Of a DNA stretch of 64,000 nucleotides, positions 46,101 to 56,360 are shown one piece after another (position 1 is the first letter of the stretch; each line of letters begins with the position of its first letter). This DNA comes from Vitrella brassicaformis. Lineage: Eukaryota; Sar; Vitrellaceae. The stretch lies in NCBI GenBank assembly GCA_001179505.1, contig CDMY01000571.1, forward strand, positions 50,841-114,840. The letters run 5' to 3'. A model generated the notes under the pieces. It made no database searches and was not told the origin of the DNA. It saw only the letters and a list, made by a program, of their open reading frames with translations. Made by a program: the position numbers and the translations under genes.

Positions 46101-46246
46101 AGTGCTATGAGCAAGTGCAGGCACACTACTCGATGAAAGAAGACAGTCGACGTGCCGGTTACTGGTACGGAGCATCCAACAGGGCTGAGATGCAGTGTTG
46201 GGGCACCGACGGCCATCTCGACCTGAATCTGGTGCGTATGTCCTAG
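43182..46246 (+). CDS. F-box/LRR-like family member C, 12 exons
   Basis: Exons 43182-43206, 43275-43342, 43396-43452, 43527-43655, 43731-43829, 43920-44007, 44076-44143, 44222-44440, 44497-44726, 44793-45082, 45159-45391 and 45500-46246 join in phase to 750 residues. A coiled-coil N-terminus (GGGPSLLERLRETLAKIHS, VEEAEKVITDTINAG, LQTTVSDAQTSLNDAAAQLS) leads to an Ala-rich linker, then an F-box-like hel motif (CLPGLPEAVMGYMGSFVTTK). The rest is leucine-rich-repeat-like: FPKLTHIEALSVEWLKYF, FPALTTLEIG, ASPNIRHLSLSRANL, FPAVESLDVSL, LTSVRELSFRSLHSLA. F-box/LRR proteins are SCF ubiquitin-ligase adaptors; this role is inferred from architecture. Introns 3 and 6 use GTC donors. Members A and B in this window share exons with it. 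Confidence 0.75.
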
Positions 46247-46557
46247 TGAAGTAGCAACTTGAAGCAATAGTGACTAGCTATGGCCAGCTCTTCGCTGATT
46301 ACGCTTCTTTGGCTCCATTCGTATTCGTGTTGCTCAAGTCGATGTGCATACGTGTATTGGATGGATGGGGATCGTCGGGCTATGTCTGCCTTTCACGCAG
46401 AAACGTGTACCTGCGCAAACTCTGTCCACTTGTGTGTCCGTCGCCACAGGGACAATGAACGAGCCAAACGAAAACACACTAAATGGCCAACCACGCGGCC
46501 GCCTTTCCCCGCAGCTGTACATTCCATGCACCATGGCCGATGCTGACAGGCTCATGT

Positions 46558-47023
46558 TCAGTCAGTCTCTCTCATAGAGACAGAGTCACTGTTGGCTGGC
46601 GGACTGCCGGACGGCATTGTCTTGCCGGTGCAGCCGCGACATGTTACAGAACTTGGAGCCTATCAAAGGAGGCCTCAGCTGATGACCACACGCAGCGGCA
46701 GACACACACACAACATACTGATCTCTGGTCTCTCTGTGTGTGCCTGACTGTACCTGAGGGAGCCGCGGATTGCCCAGCCTTGTGAGCTCCTCAGGCCTGC
46801 ACACACACACACACACAGGCAGGCAGACAGACAGACCGACATGCAGAAGGCACTCCAAGACAGCGAACACTCAGTGCGACCATACCGTTTCGACTTGATG
46901 CCCACGTAAGGCGTCCTCACCATCCACCGGTGCAGACACCACCGAATGCGCGGCTTCGGCCGATGGATGCGCAAACTGCACCGTGGCAACCACACACAGA
47001 ACCGACAGAGCAAAGATTCGCAT
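46558..47023 (-). CDS. Small putative secreted protein, 3 exons
   Basis: Exons 47023-46886, 46789-46754 and 46659-46558 join in phase 0 to 91 residues. The N-terminus is a textbook signal peptide: MRIFALSVLCVVATVQFA followed by HPSAEAA. The mature part includes ELTRLGNPRLPQ and a CRGC motif (SSVTCRGCTGKT). The second exon uses an AG a few bases after a more obvious cag, which is needed to avoid a stop; this weakens the model. An in-frame ATG at 47065 would add 14 residues. Function unknown. Confidence 0.4.
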
Positions 47024-47080
47024 GCGTGTGCGTGGCTGTCGCGCGCTGTGCGTCTGCCTGGTCACTCACCTTTTGCAGAA

Positions 47081-47128
47081 TGTGCCTCTGTAGTTGGGAT
47101 GAGGGCCGAGAAGCGCCAAACTCAGCCG
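47081..47128 (+). repeat. 5'-flank repeat shared with 48268-48315
   Basis: The 48 bp starting tgtgcctctgtagttgggat are almost identical to 48268-48315, and a weaker match continues further downstream to tttgcgagctg(a/g)aaaaagg. Each copy lies a few hundred bp before a DIX-like gene, so it marks a tandem duplication of the locus including upstream sequence. Confidence 0.7.
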
Positions 47129-47283
47129 CATCGGGAGGAAGCACAAATATCAGCACAGATCTCTCACAGACCTCGGCCTCTGGCTCCTCCGGCAGAGCCT
47201 GCTGCTGCAGGAGGGAGGATCGCTTTTGCGAGCTGAAAAAGGGCGAGCTTGAAAGAAGGCAGCTACGCGTTGATCCCCTTCCG

Positions 47284-47955
47284 ATGGCCGATGCACAAGA
47301 GACACGTCGCGCGTTTCACGTGCAGCGTAGGAACCGGCAAGACGTGGTGGTGGACGACCTGGGCAGAGAGATCATTCCTTTCCAGAGCGGCATCTCCACA
47401 TCGGACCTGAAGCGTCTCATCAAAGACCGCTTTACCCGCTCCCTTGCTGATGTGAAAATTGCTTCTCTGCGCTTCGACCCTGACATCGGCCTTCAGTGGC
47501 ATGTGACTGACGAGACCTTTCCCGACCATGGAAGGGAGGGCCAGCAGCCTATCGTCGTCTGGGCTGTGGATCCGTCAAAGGGAGAATGCTCCTTTATCGC
47601 AGCGGCTACACAACACTACACAACCATGAGGTGAGGCAGGCGATCCGATACATGTGCATCCCATCAATCTGCTGCTTCTGCGTGTGTATGTTTATGTATG
47701 TGCGCCTTCAGGACAGCAACCACTGCGGCAGTTGAGGGCTTCTCTGCGTCCTGGCGTTCGTTGCGTGGGTTATTCTCGGGGTCTTCAAGCAGCACTCCTT
47801 CGCAGGCTACATCCTCTCCCTCATTCCATCCACCCTCGCAGGGGCCCTCTCGATCGGCGCCTTCAAGAGGCACTTCGTCCAGCGGTGCTGCAGCGAGCAG
47901 CCTTGATTGTTCTGAGAAGAGTACCAGGGTGCCATTGCTCGCGGACGTGCATTGA
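47284..47955 (+). CDS. Small DIX-like/PB1-like domain protein, 2 exons
   Basis: Exons 47284-47630 and 47712-47955 join in phase to 196 residues. The first exon encodes one compact domain of about 95 residues: RAFHVQRRNRQDVVVDDLG, IIPFQSGISTSDLKRLIKDR, IASLRFDPDIGLQWHVTDET and GQQPIVVWAVD. The order strand - helix (S/TxxDLKRLI) - RF-strand - strand matches a DIX-type ubiquitin-like fold, and the same layout is seen in the neighbour at 48597. The second exon is a Ser/Pro/Thr-rich tail without predicted structure. DIX domains polymerise head to tail; I infer a possible co-polymer role with the neighbour. The assignment is by eye and could instead be PB1 or another ubiquitin-like fold. Confidence 0.6.
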
Positions 47956-48596
47956 CATGCTCGTGACACATGGAGATGATCAACGAAGGTTTGTTTTGTA
48001 GTGGTGTCCTTGGGCGGAGGGAGAAAGGGACGATAGGGTGTGTATGACGATGCGTGTACAGTACGTTTTGGGGGCAATCGGTGGAGGCATGGTGACTGGT
48101 GACGTAGCCGCATGTGGATTGGGTTTATCGTTTGTGTTGATCTGAATGTTCTGTGGCTTCGTGTGTGGTATAGACGACTGCTCTGTCTCTCCTGCCAATC
48201 AATGTGTCATTTTTCTGCAGCACAGACGCATGCGCGCAGCTCAGAGACGCAGAAGAATGTCTACGAATGTGCCTCTGCAGTTGGGATGAGGGCCGAGAAG
48301 CGCCAAACTCAGACGCCTCTGTGATAAGATGAAAGCAGCAACATAAATCTCAGCTCGGATCTCTCACAGCAGTCAACCCTGGCTCTGACCTCACACAGAC
48401 CCTTTCTTGCGTATCCCTTCGGGGGGCCGGGGGGCAACTTTCAAGGTCCCCGTGAGGTTAACGAACGAACGAAGGACCCCCCGATCCCTTTTGCGAGCTG
48501 GAAAAAGGTAAGAGGAAACAGCGAAAAACAGTTTTGAAGGGCGAGGGAACATTGAAATAGCGAAGAGAAGCTTCTCATCACTTCCCAGCCACAGGG
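47956..48596. other. Intergenic gap with duplicated flank
   Basis: Contains the second copy of the flank repeat (48268-48315) and an unusual GC-rich palindromic-looking patch at 48415-48485 (ccttcggggggccggggggcaac followed by an aacgaacgaacgaagg run). No exon found. Confidence 0.45.
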
Positions 48597-50476
48597 ATGC
48601 AAGATCTGGCGCAGCGGCTCGGCAACCGCGGTGCGGCTTTCTTGGGTGAGAAGCTCGATTTCGTCAAGAAGCAGATAGCCAAGATCCAGAAGCCCGGAGA
48701 GGGCGAACTGGGAGCAGACGGCTTCGAGGGCTCTTTTGGCTCGTCGGGCGGCGAGGACTCGCCCACCGCGCCCATCATGATCACATATCTCCTGCAAAAC
48801 GTTGATGGCGAGGACGAGGAGAACGTCTTCTGTGTGCCGGACGCTTCGTCGGCCTCGCGAGTGACGCTCGACAAGATCAGGCGGCGGTTCCCCGTGCCGG
48901 GCCACTTCTGGTTTCGATTCAAGACGGCATACGTGGCGGATGGCGGTGGCGACGGCGACTATCTGTGGCTGGATCCTATCTACCCAAGCGAGCCGGTGCC
49001 CACCTACAAGGGCCAGATAGTCATGAAGGTCCTCTCTGTCCCGGCAGACGTCCTCCCTCCCCCACCACCACCCGCACCCACACCCATTTCAACCCACCCA
49101 CACCATCTGGCATCAGCAGAAGGGTCACCACCAGCAGTGGTCAGACGCCGGGCGCACACACCCGGCCCATCGCGGGACGGCGCTGCGACATCTCCCCGGC
49201 GGACGCTGTCGAGCAACGAACAGGCGAGGGAGTCTGTGAGCGAGACGCCCGGCGTCATCATGGGAGGGGGCGGGGAGCGCATGAGGCACCACGGTGTGCG
49301 TGGGGGCGGCAGCGAGAATCTGTCGGCGGGAGGGGCCAAGTCGCACCCGGCGAGCCCATTGCAGCCGTCAATCAGCCCCTCGATGGAGCACGACGACCTC
49401 CTTGACTTCGGCGCCGGTCAGTGAGCCGGGATCTGCATGGCTGCATCGTTTATCTGCACACACTGATTGTGTGTGCAGGTGAGAGGGATGACGATAATCT
49501 GCCTGCGAGTGCGGCTGGTGGTGTGCCAGTGCAGCAGCTCGACCGTGACGAGCTGGTTCGGAAGAGGCTCGAGGCCAAGCACCAGAGAGTCGCTGAGGTC
49601 TACACCGAACACAATGGTGAGCGTGAGCGGGCTCATCTGCTGTGTGTGTGTGTGTCGACACGTCCACTTGACATGAGTGGTGTCATTGATGCTCAGAGCG
49701 TCGGCAAAAGGAGGCCACCAAGTTGCAGGAGAAGATCGAAGCTGGATGTGAGTGTACCATGCACCGCACTCAACCACACTGACACACACACTGATGTGCT
49801 GCGCATGCGCGTGGCTGTGCGGCTGTCTGGGTGGCTGCCTGCGATGCTTGTTTGTGATGTGAATGTGAGCAGCTGAGCTGTCGGGTCAGATGGACAAGTG
49901 GGCCAAGACATCCGACGGCTCTTACAAGGACATACGCAGCCTCCTCAGCACACTCCAAGACGTAAGCAATCACGCCAACAGACCAGACAGAGACAGCCGC
50001 ACACACACACCTTGTGCCGTGCAGACAGACCTTCATGTGTGCTGTGCGTTGGGTTCGATGGATGTGTGTGCAGGTGTTGTGGGAGGGCCACGACTGGAAG
50101 CCCATCTCGCTGTCGACTCTCATGATGAGCTCAGCCGAAGTCAAAAAGGCCTACAGGTTAGTGACGAACCGCACACAGCACAGCACAGCACAGCACAGCA
50201 CAGCGCAGCGCAGCGCAGCACAGCACAGCCCCGTGTGAATGCGTAGCCTGTGTGTGTGTTGGGCCACATCAGGCTGGCGTTGATATTGGCTCATCCAGAC
50301 AGACACCAGCACGCATCGGCCGACCAGCAGGTGCTCACACTCGCCCACACCGGCAGTGACACACACACGCCCGGACACGCACTTGTTTGTGTTGGTGTGT
50401 TTGATGGATGGATCAGTATCGCGCTGAGAGGGTCTTCCAGGCCATCAACGCGGCGTGGAAGAACAAACAAAACTGA
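48597..50476 (+). CDS. DIX-like domain plus auxilin-type J-domain protein, 7 exons
   Basis: Exons 48597-49416, 49479-49616, 49697-49747, 49873-49961, 50074-50156, 50273-50330 and 50417-50476 join in phase to 432 residues. After a helical N-terminus (GEKLDFVKKQIAKIQK), residues 60-150 resemble a DIX domain: MITYLLQNVDGEDEENVFCV, SRVTLDKIRRRFPVPGHFWF and VPTYKGQIVMKVLSV, corresponding to strand, TL-x-x-(F/I)K helix, YRYxFK strand, acidic turn and GKI-x-KV strand. A long Pro/Ser linker follows. The C-terminus is an auxilin-type J-domain: SLLSTLQDVLWEGHDWKPIS, SSAEVKKAYRLALILAHPDR with the HPD motif, and AERVFQAINAAWKN. Auxilins recruit Hsc70 to uncoat clathrin vesicles. Fusion to a polymerising DIX-like domain is the notable point. 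Introns 1 and 3 have GTCAGT and GTGAGT donors. Confidence 0.82.
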
Positions 50477-51431
50477 CTGACAACGAAGGTAGCGTCGGCA
50501 CACACACCGTGTGCATCAGACAGGCCATCCACAGCACAATGGCTGCCTGCCAGTGATGAGAACACACCTTTGTTGTTGACTGAGTTGACACAGTGAGGTC
50601 AATCAACACTCCTTATCTATCTTAGCTGAGCGGCCAGCCAGCCCGAACGACAGACAGACAGACTGTCGCATGATAGCATGAGGGCGCGATGATGAAGGTT
50701 TGTGTGCATTGGCACCTCTATCTATCTGCTGCTGTCGTTTGTGTGTGCGTCAAGGCGTCGCCCGGTGCTGTCCATCCGGCCATCGCACGTCTGGGTGCAT
50801 CTGCGTGTTCCTGCATGACATTGTGTACCGGACAGCGCGACAATCGACATCGGTGTGTTCTGACGCAATGTGTCTTGCATGTTCCCTCACACCAGCCAGC
50901 GCCGCGCCGAGATCGCTTCAGCCTTTCTTTCCAGTTGTGAAATGCGCAGATCCGCTGGCTTTTCCACAAGTCAGTCACCTCCGATTGGCATGCTTGGCAA
51001 TGCACAAGATTTCAGTTCATTCATCACCTTGGGCCTGTCGCAACACACGAACTGCCGAGCTTGACCGTGGATCTATGGACGTACCATCTCTAGGCATCTC
51101 TACGCTATGGGCTGCAATCGTCGAGCGCCAGCATTGAGGGTGGACAGCAGCCGGGGCAGAAGTGTGGGCAGCTTCCGCAAGGGCACCTGCAGTGCATATG
51201 GAAGTTACGGATGGGGGAGGTGAGACTTCATATGAGCCATGCAAATGTGACATACCTGCCGGCAGAGACCACCCAGGTCACGTGAGGAATCCATCTACGC
51301 TCTTCAACACCAGTGTACTATCCCGGCCAAGTGGCCTGCAGACTGGGGTCCACGAGTCTCAGCCCGCAGCCTTTTCCAGCACAGCACACCTTTCCTTCGT
51401 TGCGAGAAGAACAATCGGCTTCAGTGACACG
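50477..51431. other. Intergenic gap, no gene seen
   Basis: About 950 bp. Short open frames only; AT/GC composition like other spacers. No splice-supported exon recognised. Confidence 0.4.
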
Positions 51432-52900
51432 ATGTCCCACCCGCCGAAGCCCACGTAAGGCTTGAAAGACTGGAGAGGGAGACCAATTGAGGGAGACGGC
51501 TACATCGGCTGTCTGTCTGCCTGTCTGTCGTGTGTGTCTGTGAGCAGCGAGCCAGTTGCGTGGAAGTGGAACGACGGGTACGCCACCCCACGCCGCCGAC
51601 GTCCCCCAGGCAGATCCGAGCGTACATCGAAGCATGCGGCCGCGTCAGCCAGAGCCTGGGGCGTCGGCGGGAGGGGCGGGCCCGAGGGGAGAGGGAGAGG
51701 GAAAGCCGTGGGACGTTCAACAGTGGCCGGCAGACGCTGACGCACGCGACTACGTTGCCTGTGAGGGAGAGAGACAGAACCTGATACAAGCCCTGGGTCC
51801 TTGCTGAGTCTCCGTGTGTGGGGTGCAGACCCTCCTTGAGGAGCCTGCCGCTGCCGCTGCTGTCGATGTTGCCGGCTGGTTGCATGTGGACGAGGAGCTG
51901 TACGAGAAACACATGGTGATCACCAAGGTAACGAGGGACTCATGTGTGGATGTGTATCACCCTGAGTCTTGCGCGTGTGCGTGTCGACTGCCCGCTGCCG
52001 CTGCTGCCGCTGTTGGTGGTGGTGAAAGTGGCTTCAAGCGGCCCTCTCCCGGCGCCAAGCCAGAGGACACCAGACAATCAGGAGGCGCCGTGGATGTGGG
52101 TATCGAGGAGAGAGACAGAGAGGGAGACATCACCATAATTAATGAGTCGCATCTCTGCCTCACTCCTGTCTCCGTCCCTGTTCCCTGCCCGACCAGAAAT
52201 TGGAGCAGCACCTCGCCGCTAAGTACACTGGCGCACATCCATGAGAGGTCATGTACACAAAGCTGCATATTTCCTCTGCCCACCATCAGAAAGAAGCAGG
52301 CCGAGACCAAGGAGAAGAACCACAAGGCCACCCAGACCAAGAAGGTAGGCACATGCATAATCTTGACTAGCCCCTCCCCCACACCTTGAACCCCTGGCGA
52401 GCTGCCTGTGGTCACTTGCACCTGGTGTTTGCTGTCATTGCCTTGTAGGTGCTGCAGCAACCTACTCTCAACAAGGCCAGCCAGACCAACACGGTGAGTA
52501 CTTCCACATACAAATCTCTGCCGCGGTGCCTGAATGGCTTGACTGTCGGTCTGCGTGGTGTTTCTTGTTGTGCGCTTGTAACCGCCGCAGCGACCTGCCA
52601 TCGACATGGCCACCCAAACCAACACGGTAAGCACCTCCGCACACAAGTCCTCCGGCGAGGTGGCTTGAATCGCCTGACTATCGTGTCTTGCCTCCCTCCC
52701 TCCCTCCCTGCCTCCCTCCTTCTCTCCCTCTGTGTGTGTGTGTGTCTGTGTGTGTCTTCCCATCATAGCAGCCGAAGCCAGGCTTTTTTGCCAGCCTGTA
52801 CATGAATGTCATGAGTGCATGCTCATTGTGGTTACGGATAGCGCTCCTACTGAGGTGCTGCAAAAACTCTCCAGAAAGCCCAGTAGGAGCGACTTATCGC
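51432..52900 (+). pseudogene. Coiled-coil family copy, inverted relative to P3 (frameshift and lost acceptor)
   Basis: Begins with a short exon at ATG 51432 (MSHPPKPT, donor GTAAGG) that joins in phase to EPVAWKWNDGYATP. There a 1-nt loss relative to P3 shifts the frame, and PPTSPRQIRAYIEACGRVSQ continues in the next one. Later modules: TLLEEPAAAAAVDVAGWLHV with a good GTAACG donor, then an Ala/Gly/Lys exon (GGGESGFKRPSPGAKPEDTR). The bases carrying its splice acceptor in P3 (tccgacaggatgcggag) are missing here. Then come KKQAETKEKNHKATQTKK, VLQQPTLNKASQTNT, RPAIDMATQTNT and QPKPGFFASLYMNVMSAC. The TQT/SQT motifs recur in short separate exons. Two lesions make it a probable pseudogene. Confidence 0.6.
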
Positions 52901-53068
52901 TGCATCATCACGTGGAAAGAACCGATGTGTGCTCGCTGGCGGCACTCGATTCACGCAGACTGGAGTGGAGGGGAGAAACGAACCGGAAAAGCAAACTAAA
53001 AGCCGCAGCGAAAAAAGTAGGGCTTTTGGGGTTTCGTCTCAATTCTCGAAGCGGGAGGAAAGACAAGA

Positions 53069-55799
53069 ATGACGGGAATGAAGCGGCGTGTGTTTCCTAG
53101 CATTGATCTCACACAAGATGCGTCTGCTGAAGACCCGCTTGATCTCACCCAGCAGGACGATGCGGCCGATGCGGCTGACCAAGCAGAGCCCGCTCCCAAG
53201 AAGGCGAGGGTGAGTAACGCTGCGTGGCTGTGGCGGTGCCAGCCCTTCTACCTCAACGCGATAGTCGATTACGGGCGCGATAGCGAGGGCAACGAGAGCT
53301 GTTTGAGCATTCGGGACATCGTCGATGGGCCTGTGCAGGAGGTGAGTGGTGTCAAATGAGCCTTTGGGCGTTGGTGCAATGGGCTGCTTGACGTGTTTGT
53401 TGTCTTTTGCAGATGCTGCTTGCCGGCATGAGGTTTGACTTGGTCGGTGAGATGAGGAGAGGAGAGGAGAGGAGAGGAGAGCAGTCTGTACTACACAGAA
53501 CACACACATACATTGGCTCTTGCCGTCTTGATGTGTCAGCCGTGGCTGGTGGCCGAGTGTCCAGTGATGAAGACAATGAAGCGCATCACCATACTCATCG
53601 GCGACCCACTCAACAAACCCGAAAAGAAAGGTGCTTGGCTGACCAAGTGAGGCAAAGATGATCCATTTCTGTGTGTGGCTCCGTGTGTGTGTTGTGTGTG
53701 TGCAGTGGCCAGGGTGAAGGCCCTTCGGCAGGCTGCTGGTGATCTTGAATTGCATGGGCCGACGGTGACGGTGGATCTTGCCCCCCTGGGTGACGCCTTC
53801 GCCACGTTCCACCCCAAGCTGTTTTTGCTGACGTACGCTGACCGCATCCGTGTGTGCATCTCGTCTGCCAACTTCACATACGGCGGCTGGTACGTGGATG
53901 GGTCAGAAAGGGGGTGGGCAGACGCACAGGGCGTATGCAGCGTCGGCTTATTGAGCAGGTGGCGGAAGAACCAGGCCATCTATGTGCAGGACTTCCCCCG
54001 CAAGCAGCCCCAGCAGGGCAGTCAGCCACCAACAGACATGGAGATGGAGGGTGAGAGAGATATACCAAGCAAATGCTCCATGCTCTCTTGTGTGCGTGTT
54101 GGTGTGCTGGTGTGTGTCAGATGAGCTGGTGGCCTTTCTTCGCGCCACGACCAAGGCCGGCGACTGGTGCGACAAGATCCGCCAGTTCGACTACTCCACC
54201 GCCATTGGCAAGATAGTCGCATCAGTGCCGGTGAGCGTCAGCCAAACAGAGAGGCCGTATTCGTGGTCCATCGGCTTGTGCTCTATGATGTGAGTTACAC
54301 ACAGGGCACTCACGCGGGCCCGGATCTCCATTGCTGGGGCCACATGCGGATGCGCCGCCTGCTTGAGAGCCAGCCAGACCCACAGGGCCTGCAGGAGTGA
54401 GGAGACTGCATGGTGGCTGCACCACTGTGATGTCCGCTTGTGCCGAATTTTGTTTGTGTCGTTCGTCTGTCAGTCAGGCTGTGGTGTGTCAAGTGGCGTC
54501 GCTCGGCAGCCTCGATGAGGACTGGATAGAAGAGTTCATCGGTGAGCGGTGCGTTTGTGTCACGTGTATCCGTCTGACGTCTCGCTGATTGATGGATCGC
54601 AGGTAGCCTGTGTGTGAGTCCGTCCCATCCTGAGATAGCGGCAGACATCGACTGGAAGCTCATCCTGCCCACAGTAGATGAGGTATGCACACCGAAGACA
54701 GAAACGTGGGTGGACGCTCGGACAAGCGCATGACTGACTGCGTGCAGGTGCGAACTCACTGGAGGGATGGGCGGCCGGCGAGTGAGCATCCATGAGAGAA
54801 GAGCGAGAGGGCTGATAGACGCGCTACATCCCATTCTATCGGTGTCCTTTTCTTTTATTCAGGGCGATTCACGTCACGAGCAAGGAGCTGATGATTGCCG
54901 ACAAGGAGGACGGCACCAAGTCGCCCATGCCACGGGGCATCCTGCAGAGGTGGGGCTATCACAAAGCCAACGGCGAGCCGGCGTGCCGCGGCGCCACCAT
55001 CCCTCGCCCGCCCAACAGGACGTCGGCGTGCCCCCACCTCAAGACGTTCCTCAAGTGAGGGAGCTGCACACACACATACACAATGGCAGCCAATGGCAGC
55101 CAATGTATTTCGCTGCAGGTATGGCCGTCGGTCGGGTGACGTCAGCAAGCGCCGGGAGGTGGCGTGGATATACGTCGGCAGCCACAACATCAGCAAAGTG
55201 AGTGAGCCGAGAGAGCTGGTGCGACCATTCAGTCGCTCTGTCCATCTGTGTGTCTGGACCAGGTGGCGTGGGGCCAGCTGAGCAACCACGACTCGCAGCT
55301 ATACATCCGGTCGTACGAGCTGGGCATCCTCATCTCACCACACACACTTCGCGGCCTCATCCCTCTGACCCCACCCCATACCACCCCACACACACCGCCG
55401 ACCGGCTCATCGTCTTCCAGCAGCAGCAGCAGCGGCGCCGCCACGCCAATGCGGTCCTTCATGTGGCACAAGCGCGATGACGCAGGTCGGTCGACACAGA
55501 CGCAGCGCGGCTATCGCGTCTTGCTTATGTGACGTGTGTGTGTCGGCCTGCCTGTGTGCACCTCAGGGCCCTCTCCCCTTCCCCGTATGTATGCGGCCAC
55601 AGCACGGTGCCCGAGCGGTCCGCCTGGTGTGCCACTTGTTGGTGTGCCTCTGCCCTACCCCCTGCCACCGGTGCCCTACGGCCCATCGGATGCGGTGTGG
55701 ACCAAGGACGGCACGCATACAGGGCGGGACAGCCTTGGGCGGGCGTATGATGCCGACCAGAAGAGTGTGCGGGAGGGCTTTTCGCGGGCTGACTTCTGA
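53069..55799 (+). CDS. TDP1: Tyrosyl-DNA phosphodiesterase 1, 14 exons, with one apparent 1-nt frameshift
   Basis: Exons 53069-53341, 53413-53442, 53540-53630, 53706-53889, 53959-54050, 54121-54230, 54305-54396, 54474-54541, 54603-54682, 54748-54781, 54863-55054, 55119-55197, 55263-55485 and 55567-55799. TDP1 hydrolyses the phosphotyrosyl bond left by stalled topoisomerase I and other 3' blocks during nuclear DNA repair. The first HxK motif is FATFHPKLFLLTYADRIRVC followed by SSANFTYGGW. The second is ACPHLKTFLK, followed by EVAWIYVGSHNISKVAWGQL and QLYIRSYELGILIS. Exon 10 reads VRT in one frame and SLEGWAAG, as in the family, in the next; exon phases on both sides fit if one base is missing near 54755. 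Elsewhere all phases agree. The N-terminus carries a short Lys/Arg motif (KRRVFPSIDLTQ). Confidence 0.9.
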
Positions 55800-55849
55800 G
55801 TCAGGGCAGATACATTCACACATACATCCAGCAATCAGTTGTATGGGTG

Positions 55850-56220
55850 CGAGTGCAACTGAGTCGGTCTGTGTGGCTCTGTTCGTCTGGCTTGCAAGTT
55901 TCTCAATCCTTTTGTGTCTGGCCTCGGCAGCCTCCCGTGGTGCAGTAGAAAGGGAACGGCCTTGGTATGCATGATGCTCCACGCACGACTTGTCAGTGTA
56001 CCTTCGCCGCTCATCAATGTTATCCCTGTCAAACATCTTTTCACCACCCGACGGGTGCGGCGAAAAGCTGGACAGACACTCACAAAGCCAACCAGTGGCT
56101 TTGGACAAGCAGAAAATTCCCGATGCGTGTTTGGGAATAGACAGTGCTCGTTCGTGATGAGTTGCGGTACACCACACACACACTGCAGCCAGCCATTCAA
56201 CTTTAGATGTCTGTGAGTCC
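55850..56220 (-). pseudogene. Fragment of the coiled-coil family (IDERRRYTDK module)
   Basis: The minus strand encodes FDRDNIDERRRYTDKSCVEH (about 56035-55965) and AAEARHKRIEKLASQTNRAT then QTDS (about 55940-55860), matching 36.15-35.95 kb in copy P2 with the same module order. No flanking exons of the family are seen, so this is an isolated remnant between TDP1 and ankyrin copy 3. Confidence 0.5.
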
Positions 56221-56360
56221 ATTTGCGAGTCATTCTACGCGCGCAAACAAACCGACAGCCAAAAAGTCCCGGCCAGCTTCCACCACACAAGAAACCACGC
56301 ACCTTAAGGTAGCCCCCCACACACACCAACCGGCCCTCCCTCCCTCCCTCCCTCTCCCTC

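Noticed and set aside
50160-50225. Short (CACAG)n/(CGCAG)n repeat considered as a functional element
   Set aside because: It lies inside intron 5 of the J-domain gene and is typical intronic simple sequence here.
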